From a virus, in IMG/VR virus record IMGVR_UViG_3300028840_001889, positions 1 through 21,929 of that record: DNA of 21,929 nt. The stretch is one strand, 5' to 3'. This document shows, piece after piece, positions 14,689 through 21,929 of this stretch. Numbering within the stretch: position 1 is the first letter of the stretch; each line of letters opens with the position of its first letter. The notes beneath the pieces are model-generated. The model did no database searches. It had not been told where the DNA came from and was given only the letters and a program-made list of their open reading frames with translations. The position numbers and the translations under genes are program-made.

Positions 14689-15345
14689 ATGTCTATTACA
14701 GGAAGCACTCTTCCGATAAGCGTTAGAGAGATATCTACTCCTTATACAGTATGGGGTGAAGAGAATGTTAATATAGTTGAATCCTCTAATAATAAGATTT
14801 ATATTTCTCGTGGCGGTGGTTTTAGGTATCGGGTCACTTTAAATATCATTCCATTCAACATTCTTTCTTCAGAGTCTGCTGTCAGATTTGAATTTTTAAG
14901 AGCTTATCTTACTCGGAATCCTTCTTTTTCTATTCCTATTCTAAATACAATTCCTAACCAAATTGTAGGAAGTCCGGAGGTAATTGCTTCATTTACCGAT
15001 AATGAACCGGGATTTGATACTGTACTTGTAGATACTGGTACATTTACAGGCGATTTTCAACCGGGACAGTATATTAAATTCAGTAATAAAGAAAAGGTAT
15101 ATCAAGTAGGAGATTATAATTCTGGTACAGGAGTTATTACCTTAACACAAAAACTTAGACAAAAAGTTAATCCTGAAAACGCAATAAACAAAACTATCTC
15201 ATATGCCGGAGTTGATTATTATGGAACTGCTTTTGATGGAATCACAGGTAGTTTTGTGAATGAAGATTTTGGTAATCCAGTTGCGAGTATTGACGACGGT
15301 ATTTTAGGTAGAATAAGTCCATTAGTTTTAATTGAGAATATCTGA
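14689..15345 (+). CDS. distal tail / tail-tip structural protein
   Basis: A 218-residue beta-rich protein immediately after the tape measure (AAAGG upstream, start 14689). The FRYRVTLNIIPFN strand and the segment FQPGQYIKFSNKEKVYQV, followed by GTGVITLTQKLR, resemble phage minor tail proteins in which a small beta-barrel ('G.yikf.g..kvYqV ... l.p.lr') is inserted. Its position right after the tape measure fits a distal tail (Dit, lambda gpM-like) role as adaptor between the tube and the tip. No enzyme motif is seen. It is followed after one base by the next gene, implying coupled translation. Confidence 0.6.
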   Translation: MSITGSTLPISVREISTPYTVWGEENVNIVESSNNKIYISRGGGFRYRVTLNIIPFNILSSESAVRFEFLRAYLTRNPSFSIPILNTIPNQIVGSPEVIASFTDNEPGFDTVLVDTGTFTGDFQPGQYIKFSNKEKVYQVGDYNSGTGVITLTQKLRQKVNPENAINKTISYAGVDYYGTAFDGITGSFVNEDFGNPVASIDDGILGRISPLVLIENI

Positions 15346-15346
15346 T

Positions 15347-15973
15347 ATGGCTGTTAATTTTTCTGCTACAGTATTCGAACAATTATCTGGTAAAGATTTT
15401 ACTGCATACAATTTCATTGATATCTTTTTAGATGGTCCTCCTCCTTCTGTACCTCCAAGTTATTTCTCTGATATTCATTTATCAGATTACTTAGAAGTGA
15501 TAGAACACCCTGTTGATGGTTATATCTATGAGCCAGAACTGATCAAATCATTAGATCCTCCTGCAAAAACGGGAACCATAACTCAAGAAATACAACGGAT
15601 TTTAATATCTCAACCATTGGGACGAGAAGATGATTCAGCAGAATTTATTAATCGATTAGGTAATAAGTACTATGCTGCTAGAATGAATATTAGGACATAT
15701 TTAGAAATAAATAATCAAATTTATTTTGATGAACCTGTAAATGCAAGTGAAGGGATGTTAAAATCTGTTTCTCGTAATTTAAGTTCTAACGATGTAGTTT
15801 TAGAATTTACCAACTCCTATGGAAAATTAGATATGGTAAGAGCACTTCAAACAACAGAAGGCTCGATTAAAAGATTTAAAGCAGATGATACCTCCTTTGA
15901 TAAAGCCTCGACTAGTATTAGTCAAAGAGTGCTGGAATGGGGCGGTACTAAATTTAATACAAAGGACCGTTAG
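15347..15973 (+). CDS. tail-tip hub protein
   Basis: A 208-residue protein between the distal tail gene and the J-like gene, the slot of lambda gpL or of tail hubs of other siphoviruses. It contains TAYNFIDIFLDGPPPSVPPS near the N-terminus and a later NKYYAARMNIRTYLEINNQIYFDEP strand-rich part. Unlike lambda gpL it has no cysteines, so it carries no Fe-S cluster. The start at ATG 15347 is used because it lies one base after the preceding stop; a TTG at 15332 would overlap that gene. The precise family is not recognised. Confidence 0.55.
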   Translation: MAVNFSATVFEQLSGKDFTAYNFIDIFLDGPPPSVPPSYFSDIHLSDYLEVIEHPVDGYIYEPELIKSLDPPAKTGTITQEIQRILISQPLGREDDSAEFINRLGNKYYAARMNIRTYLEINNQIYFDEPVNASEGMLKSVSRNLSSNDVVLEFTNSYGKLDMVRALQTTEGSIKRFKADDTSFDKASTSISQRVLEWGGTKFNTKDR

Positions 15974-15975
15974 TT

Positions 15976-18900
15976 ATGGGATGGGGTTGGGTAGTTGCGC
16001 AGATAGTTATTGCAGTAGTTTCCTATGCTTTAGCACCAAAACCTAAGCAACGTAAAGAAAGTCTTCAAGTACAAAGACAAGGGGTTGATCAACCTTTAGA
16101 GCGATTATATGGTACTCGCCGCATGTCAATGGTGATTACTAATGCTCAAACCTCTAAAAGAATTTTAAGCCCCTCTGATTCTAAAGTCACAGGGTCTGCT
16201 AATGCTCCCGATGTATATGTCAATTTTACACATAGTAATCAAACTGATTATACAAAATCTGACGTATTAGGCGCGCTACATGTACAAGGTCCAATCTGTG
16301 TAGTTGGAAGAGAAAATGCAGAATTTAGTAATCAGTTTGTAAATCTGCAAGAGATAGATGTAAATAATGGGGCTGATGAAGCAGATGTAGTTTTAGTCAA
16401 TGAACTTCCTTATTATGATAAAGCACTAAAATCTTTTCAGAAGAGATTACAATATGGCGGTACTGCGCATGCACTCTGGTTATCTGGAGGTAAGAGAGAT
16501 GGTTGGGCAGAATTAATAGATTCATTTGGAGTAGAAACTGATCAATGGACAAATTGTATACATGCCTCTGCATTAGCATGGCAAAAGATAAGTGAACATG
16601 ACTCTATTGTTTTTCAGGGATTACCAGAATGGTCATTTAAACTAAGATCTAATAACTTATATGATCCTCGTACAGATGGTTTTGATGTTTATAATCCTTC
16701 TGCTTGGACAGGGCGCTCTGATAATCCTGCATTACAACTGCTCGATTATTTATTAGATCCTATTTTTGGGGCTGGAGTACCTTCAGACGAGATTAATTTT
16801 TCTAGCTTTCAAGAGATGGCTAGAATTGCTGATATTCCAATTGCAATTAGATCCGATAAAACATTTGTAAAAGAAGTTCCACAAGTAACAACGAGTGATT
16901 TTAATTTTACTGTACTGAATATTCCTGTTGCAAATTATATTCAAGCCTTACAATTATTAGGCTATACACAAGAACAAATTGATGATAAGGTACGCATTCA
17001 ACAAGCTGGTTATCAAGCTACAGTCTCACAAGAAACCAGTATTAGATATTTAATGGAATCTAATATCACATTAGATACTAATGACCCACTGAATGAAAAT
17101 ATTGAGCAGTTACTTTCTGCCTTAAGAGGCGCACGTTTATTCAAAGAACCTAAAGGAAAATGGAAAATTCTTCCTGCATGGATTGTTGAAGAAGATATCA
17201 CACAAGAAATTACAGGACAGACAGGAGTAGGTCCTTTTAAACAAAATTTTGCAGTTGATCAAGCATTCATTACAGTTAAAAAGAATGGAACTCCAATAAC
17301 AATTGCCAGTCAGCAATTAGAAGACGCTTCTGGTGGTTTAGATACAATTTTCATTCAAAAAGAGAGTGCTACTTGGAATTCAAATACTAACACGCTAGTT
17401 ATCAATTTTGCAGAAGGCAATACTCCAGATGCAATTATTGGTAACCAATATACTTTAGTAAATTTTGGTGTCGGATCTTCTTCAAAAATTATTTTTGTCC
17501 CTCAGAGTGGAAACCCTGTTGTAAATTACACATTAGGAACTTGGACAATAACTCCACCTATTATTCAACAAGCTCCTAGCACAAATCAAAATTATGGGCG
17601 GTCTTATTATTCTCTTAGAACTCATAGTCAAATACCAGAATTTGTACAAGGTATAACCTTACAAGCTGGTGATGCATTAGTTCCTAGTGATACTCTAACC
17701 ATAGAGTATGATCCATCAGTAGTGCCTGGAATTCCTATTTCAGCACATATAATTTCAGATCCTGTAGATTTAGGATTAAATTATGATGCTATTTATGATG
17801 GTGAAGGAGATGATCAATATCAACCGACTGCTACAAATTTACCGTTAATACAGATAGTAGATGTTTCAAAATCTAGTTTTAATTCTGTATCCTTAGATGA
17901 CAAATTAAATCAATGTATCATTAAATTTCCAGATGAAGATAATTTCTATAAAACAAATGAGGTAGTGTGGCCAGAGACTGATAGTGTAAAGCACGTAGAA
18001 TTCTTAGCAGAAGATAATGATAAACCTTTAGTAAGAACTATATCGAGCAATTCTATTACCAATAAAGCATTAGCATTAGATCATGCTGAGTTTATTGTAC
18101 GACAATCTAGATCTTCTAATTCTTTAGCTTACAATTTGAGTTCTACTGCTTTAATGCTAGAGCCAAATGATATTGTAAAAGTTACGGATCCATTACTAAA
18201 TTTAGAAGACGTTGGTCCGAGTAATCGTTATTGGCGTGTAGTAGAGAAAAAAGTAAATGCAGATGCAACAGTAGATATCTCATTCATACAGTATGAAACA
18301 GAGGATTACACTTTTGTTTCTGATGATTACGATGATGATAGATATCAAGCAGTACTAGATGAATTACCCACGGCAACTTGGGCAGTTCCTCCTTTTGTAA
18401 GATTCCCTCCAGGAAGTTCAGCAGGGTCAGGTAGATTACAGTGGATTGCACCAGAGACTGCTACTATATCTGGTTATTTAGTAAGAATGTTTTCAGGCCC
18501 TAAATGGGTAATTAACAATATATATTCTGCAGGGCAAGCAGTATTCCATATTCCTACAGAAACAGTCTATGTAGCAAATGTCGAAACTTCTAGTGAACCT
18601 AGTGAAGTCAACTCTGACTGGAGAGCACTAGAAGATGGTTTTACAAAATTAGGTATAGCTGAAGGAACTTCTTTAGTAGTCTATGATTTAGAATATAACA
18701 AAGCTTATACATTCTCAGTACAGGTGATAGTACCCACTAGAGGTGCTGGTCCAGCCATTTACCACACTGAGGCATTGGCTCAAGAATTAGCTCCTCCTGT
18801 AGATTTTAGCTGGGAATCTTCAGACACTACTATTACAATAAGTTGGCACAAAGGAATTTTTGAAGATGCGATTGATTGGTTAGGCCCAGTTCCTGGAGCG

Positions 18901-20889
18901 CCTTGTAAAGCACTTGTTAGAGGGAATGATACTGGAGAAGCTTATAGAATTTATGTGAGAGAAATAGGTCCAGTAGATCAACTACCACTAGTCGGTGAGG
19001 GATTGGGCGCGGTTAGAGATTTATCATTTGGTGCAGTACCTTGGGCAGAAGATGTAAATCCGACATGGTTATATGATCCTGCTTATACTGGTGGAGATCC
19101 TTTTGATATAGCTAGCTACAATTTCTTATCTCTTGCACCAGGGCCTGATACCTTTGAAGAGGCATTGAATCAAGGTATTGTGATTGCACCTACTGTTGTA
19201 TTTAATGGCATTGAAGAGATTGGAACAACTGGAAGTAATACTTTCACTCTTTCTGGTTTACCCGAGAATACTGCTTATCAAGTCTGGGTAAAAGAGATCT
19301 ACCCTTATAATGAGAATTTATACTCATTACCTGGTCCTCTTGATCCTTATGATTTACCTGGATATCCTTCTGCGTGTGGCATAGGCGATCCTGGTTTTGG
19401 ATTATTAGTACAAACTTCTTTTGTAAGAAGATTTTCGGCAACTGGTTATTTTTCTCAAGATCCTCCCTCTGATGCGTTATGGTTTTCAGAGCGGGATGCA
19501 TGGTTTAAAATTGTTCCTGATCCTGTAAAATTCTTCATACTAAACCTGCATGTTAGAAATGATAGTAATACTGCTTGGATAGATATTTTAAATGGCGGTG
19601 GCAATGAAGTTGTATACCTCATTTTTATGGCATATGAGGCAACTGCTTGGGAAGATGATAGAGTAGTTCACGTTTTCTTTCAAGAAGAAGAACCTATAGT
19701 TTCTGATATTACTAACTATGATAATCCTGCAGCAGGTCCTGAACATAAGGCCTTTGGTCAAGAAGACCAGTGGTATGATATTAATGATGGTAACAAAAGG
19801 TATTATTGGGATGTACCTTTACAAAAATGGATTCCCTACAATGGAGACGGTATAACTACATCTTATATACATAATCACTTTAAAAGTACTGAACCTGTTG
19901 ATGGGATTGATGGCCATGAGCCTGGTAATACTTTTGACGTTGGTGATTTATGGTTTGATACAGATGACATACAAGGACAATTTGAGAATCAGTATCAGTG
20001 GACTGGTAGTAATTGGGAAGATATTCCTAATACCTCTACTAATTATTTTTATGCGGCAGCAGATAATCCTTTAGCAAGAGATGATGGTTGGACTACAACT
20101 TTCTTTTCAAATGTAAGACCTTTTTATGATCCTCGGTATGATGGGTCTGGGGACCCGTTTGACATTTCTAACTATTATGTGCCTGCTGGATTAACTTTTC
20201 AACAAGCTGTGGATCAAGGATATATCACAGCACCTGTTCAACCTGCTACTGGAAATGGTTATGGTGATATTCTAGTAGTAACAGAACTTCCAGTAATTCT
20301 TTATTGGTGGGATGGTTTTATTTGGAGGAGAGGTCTCTCTGAAGATGGATTTGGAAGTGGTTCAGGAGGATCTATTGATGCAGGAGTAACTAGGACTTAT
20401 CGTCAACCTGAACCTCCCACAGAAGAAGATACTTATATCCCTGATCCTAATTGTATTCCTGAACCAGGAACAGGGGCTTGTGTAAGTGATCCTGTTTCAT
20501 TTTATCAATCAAAAATAATTTCAGATTTTAGTACAGAGATTTCTACTGGGGTCATGAAAAATGAGGCTAATGAAGAGATTATTAGCCAATGCGGCCATAT
20601 AGCTTATACTAATGCTTCTATCAATACTAACGAATTTGTAACAGGTAACCAATCTTTAGAATTTTCAGGCAATGGTACTTTAAATCTTGTAAATCAGTAT
20701 GGTGATCGTCCCGCTTGGTATGGAGAGGGTATGACCATAGATATGAGAGTTAAATTTAAAACGACGCCATCTGCTGATAATAGAGTTTATTTCTTTTACT
20801 CGGGAGCAATAAAGGACAATACTTATCATCGTTTTGCTTTATTAAATTCTGGTGGATCATTAGTATTAGAGCTAAAATCGGCACTTTAA
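15976..20889 (+). CDS. J-like tail tip / receptor-binding protein (reading frame broken at 3' end)
   Basis: The intact frame gives 1637 residues. It opens with a hydrophobic segment (residues 3-20) followed by APKPK and GVDQPLERLYGTRRM, typical of J-like central tail tip proteins of Gram-negative siphoviruses. Residues 100-780 form the hub-like body. Fibronectin-like beta domains follow from about 790 to 1000. They contain a CBM5/12-like insertion (Trp844 to Trp882, WVINNIYSAGQAVF ... DW). A motif YDPxYxGxDPFDI...QGxxxAP occurs twice (1031-1073, 1383-1421). Short W-rich strands recur (DQWYDINDGNKRYYW, GDLWFDTDD...YQWTGSNW). From residue 1513 a LamG-like lectin domain begins and is cut by the stop at 20887, while the -1 frame continues it. 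AAAGGA precedes the start. The role is host-surface, probably glycan, recognition. Confidence 0.85.
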   Translation: MGWGWVVAQIVIAVVSYALAPKPKQRKESLQVQRQGVDQPLERLYGTRRMSMVITNAQTSKRILSPSDSKVTGSANAPDVYVNFTHSNQTDYTKSDVLGALHVQGPICVVGRENAEFSNQFVNLQEIDVNNGADEADVVLVNELPYYDKALKSFQKRLQYGGTAHALWLSGGKRDGWAELIDSFGVETDQWTNCIHASALAWQKISEHDSIVFQGLPEWSFKLRSNNLYDPRTDGFDVYNPSAWTGRSDNPALQLLDYLLDPIFGAGVPSDEINFSSFQEMARIADIPIAIRSDKTFVKEVPQVTTSDFNFTVLNIPVANYIQALQLLGYTQEQIDDKVRIQQAGYQATVSQETSIRYLMESNITLDTNDPLNENIEQLLSALRGARLFKEPKGKWKILPAWIVEEDITQEITGQTGVGPFKQNFAVDQAFITVKKNGTPITIASQQLEDASGGLDTIFIQKESATWNSNTNTLVINFAEGNTPDAIIGNQYTLVNFGVGSSSKIIFVPQSGNPVVNYTLGTWTITPPIIQQAPSTNQNYGRSYYSLRTHSQIPEFVQGITLQAGDALVPSDTLTIEYDPSVVPGIPISAHIISDPVDLGLNYDAIYDGEGDDQYQPTATNLPLIQIVDVSKSSFNSVSLDDKLNQCIIKFPDEDNFYKTNEVVWPETDSVKHVEFLAEDNDKPLVRTISSNSITNKALALDHAEFIVRQSRSSNSLAYNLSSTALMLEPNDIVKVTDPLLNLEDVGPSNRYWRVVEKKVNADATVDISFIQYETEDYTFVSDDYDDDRYQAVLDELPTATWAVPPFVRFPPGSSAGSGRLQWIAPETATISGYLVRMFSGPKWVINNIYSAGQAVFHIPTETVYVANVETSSEPSEVNSDWRALEDGFTKLGIAEGTSLVVYDLEYNKAYTFSVQVIVPTRGAGPAIYHTEALAQELAPPVDFSWESSDTTITISWHKGIFEDAIDWLGPVPGAPCKALVRGNDTGEAYRIYVREIGPVDQLPLVGEGLGAVRDLSFGAVPWAEDVNPTWLYDPAYTGGDPFDIASYNFLSLAPGPDTFEEALNQGIVIAPTVVFNGIEEIGTTGSNTFTLSGLPENTAYQVWVKEIYPYNENLYSLPGPLDPYDLPGYPSACGIGDPGFGLLVQTSFVRRFSATGYFSQDPPSDALWFSERDAWFKIVPDPVKFFILNLHVRNDSNTAWIDILNGGGNEVVYLIFMAYEATAWEDDRVVHVFFQEEEPIVSDITNYDNPAAGPEHKAFGQEDQWYDINDGNKRYYWDVPLQKWIPYNGDGITTSYIHNHFKSTEPVDGIDGHEPGNTFDVGDLWFDTDDIQGQFENQYQWTGSNWEDIPNTSTNYFYAAADNPLARDDGWTTTFFSNVRPFYDPRYDGSGDPFDISNYYVPAGLTFQQAVDQGYITAPVQPATGNGYGDILVVTELPVILYWWDGFIWRRGLSEDGFGSGSGGSIDAGVTRTYRQPEPPTEEDTYIPDPNCIPEPGTGACVSDPVSFYQSKIISDFSTEISTGVMKNEANEEIISQCGHIAYTNASINTNEFVTGNQSLEFSGNGTLNLVNQYGDRPAWYGEGMTIDMRVKFKTTPSADNRVYFFYSGAIKDNTYHRFALLNSGGSLVLELKSAL
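19066..19194 (+). repeat. tip protein YDP-DPFDI motif copy 1
   Basis: This codes residues 1031-1073, with WLYDPAYTGGDPFDIASYNF, then FEEALNQGIVIAPT. It is similar to the copy at 20122-20238. Confidence 0.7.
20122..20238 (+). repeat. tip protein YDP-DPFDI motif copy 2
   Basis: This codes residues 1383-1421, with FYDPRYDGSGDPFDISNYY, then FQQAVDQGYITAPV. The conserved frame with copy 1 is YDPxYxGxDPFDIxxY and QGxxxAP. Confidence 0.7.
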
Positions 20890-21929
20890 ATAGTACATTA
20901 TCAGGTGTTGTAGATGATACGCTCACTACTGCATCTTTATCTTCATTTTCAATAGATCCATTAGACTGGAACGATTATCGGGTTGTATTCTCTGCTAGAG
21001 ATCAAGAGTGTTATGTCTATGTAAATGGTACTCGTTTAGATACACTCTCTGTTTCTGGACTATTTAGTGGACATGCTTACTATACAATGAGTCTGCCTAC
21101 TACGGCTTTCTGCACTTATTATATGTCAGATGGTACTGGCACTAATGGTATCAATGGTTATATAGACTTTATTAATTATACTTCATCTGCTTTATCTACA
21201 GAAGCTACATATCTTATTGCTGATTTTAATGTATTTAGACAACCTTATAGCGAGGTGATACACACAATATATTTGAATTCTGCTAATTTTGGTTTTAATC
21301 TAGGTTGGCAACAATCTACAGATAAATTCTGGCAGCCATATGCAGACGGTTGGTTATTTACTAGGTTTGATGTTATACAAGGTGGTTCTGCACCGACGAA
21401 TGAAGGACTTGTTCTTATTGATGAACAAGAAGAATTTAAAACTCTGATTGGTAATCCTTCTATTGAACCTCCCTTATTGTCAGATGGGATTGCATCTATA
21501 AAAATTACCTCTGGTACTGATCAAGGTTTTCTTTTTCATGGAAATGAAGTAGGCCAAAGTTTTCAAACTTATGTTTTTGTTTTAAAACATGACGGATCTG
21601 CTACTACTAGAACTTTACTATGCCTTGGTAATATAGGTCCAAGTGAGAATCATGTTAGATTTTTAGTAGAATTGACTTCTACACATCAAATTAGATGCTC
21701 AGTTTATGATACTAATACCAGTAGTCGCCGTTATGTAACCTCTACTTTAACAGTACCTACTGATACTGTTTGTTCAATTATAATCGCATACGATGATTAT
21801 CGTTTTTTCTATTCAAGTCCAAGAGCAGTATATTTAGGAATTAATGGTGAATCCGAGGAGCTTATTTCACCAGTCGATACCGCCTTTACTTATCCCGCAT
21901 TATCAGATAAACATATAGACAATACATTA
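20877..21929 (+). CDS. out-of-frame continuation of the J-like tip protein (partial)
   Basis: From ATC 20877 the -1 frame is open for 351 codons to the window edge, with no stop. Its first residues (IGTLNSTLSGVVDDTLTTAS, then WNDYRVVFSARDQECYVYVNG) supply the missing second half of the LamG-like fold begun in the upstream frame: the 'W..yrvvf....vyVNG' strand is the LamG hallmark. A second LamG-like domain follows from about 21405 (FLFHGNEVGQSFQTYVFVL ... IIIAYDDYRFF). There is no ribosome binding site or start codon at the junction. This is therefore the same protein, separated by one missing base in an AAAA run (20874-20877) or by a frameshift. The joined protein would exceed 1980 residues. 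Confidence 0.8.
   Translation, partial: MGTLNSTLSGVVDDTLTTASLSSFSIDPLDWNDYRVVFSARDQECYVYVNGTRLDTLSVSGLFSGHAYYTMSLPTTAFCTYYMSDGTGTNGINGYIDFINYTSSALSTEATYLIADFNVFRQPYSEVIHTIYLNSANFGFNLGWQQSTDKFWQPYADGWLFTRFDVIQGGSAPTNEGLVLIDEQEEFKTLIGNPSIEPPLLSDGIASIKITSGTDQGFLFHGNEVGQSFQTYVFVLKHDGSATTRTLLCLGNIGPSENHVRFLVELTSTHQIRCSVYDTNTSSRRYVTSTLTVPTDTVCSIIIAYDDYRFFYSSPRAVYLGINGESEELISPVDTAFTYPALSDKHIDNTL

Noticed and set aside
20869-20880. A canonical programmed -1 frameshift site in the tip gene
   Set aside because: The zero-frame heptamer is GCTAAAA, which does not fit X XXY YYZ, and programmed shifting inside a lectin domain of a tip protein is not an established arrangement; a missing A is simpler.
20500-21929. 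A diversity-generating retroelement target in the receptor-binding domain
   Set aside because: No template/variable repeat pair or reverse transcriptase is visible in the window, and the domains look LamG-like, not C-type-lectin-like.

Overview
The window is part of the virion-morphogenesis module of a long, flexible-tailed dsDNA phage or prophage (siphovirus type). The gene order is diagnostic: scaffold, major capsid, head-tail connectors, tail terminator, major tail protein, tail-assembly chaperones, a giant tape measure, distal tail proteins and a J-like receptor-binding tip protein. The ribosome binding sites are strong AGGAG-type. The J-like tip and the layout fit a phage of a Gram-negative, probably gammaproteobacterial, host. 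The host itself cannot be named from the sequence. DNA is AT-rich, but the capsid and major tail protein genes use a visibly different, CTG/CGT/GGT-rich codon set.

Layout. 1-80: 3' end of a plus-strand gene that starts outside the window. 81-180: a short intergenic stretch with a nested inverted-repeat structure. 181-1127: two genes on the minus strand, a sulfotransferase-fold P-loop protein and a one-helix membrane protein with a coiled coil. They form a moron-like cassette pointing against the structural operon. 1128-1286: divergent control region with perfect TATAAT boxes on both strands and a 12-bp palindrome. 1287-5232: scaffold, capsid, connectors and major tail protein. 5247-5264: strong hairpin after the major tail gene. 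5288-6477: small tail-assembly genes. 6479-14686: a 2735-residue tape measure protein. 14689-15973: two distal tail genes. 15976 to window end: the J-like tip protein, whose reading frame breaks at about 20877 and continues in the -1 frame to the edge.

The genes form one assembly line. Scaffold and capsid build the head. The connector, stopper and terminator proteins close head and tail ends. The chaperones load the tape measure, around which the major tail protein polymerises. The distal proteins and the tip initiate the tail and bind the host.

The most unusual object is the tape measure. Its C-terminal 1.7 kb-residue half is built on a near-regular spacing of about 525-535 residues, marked by four copies of a GG...GEYVINA motif. 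The first two units share a 166-residue collinear repeat, and each carries its own HExxH gluzincin-like peptidase site with a downstream ExxA motif. No separate NlpC/P60 (lambda gpK-like) peptidase gene lies between tape measure and tip, so these embedded domains may supply the wall-opening activity or cleave the tape measure itself.
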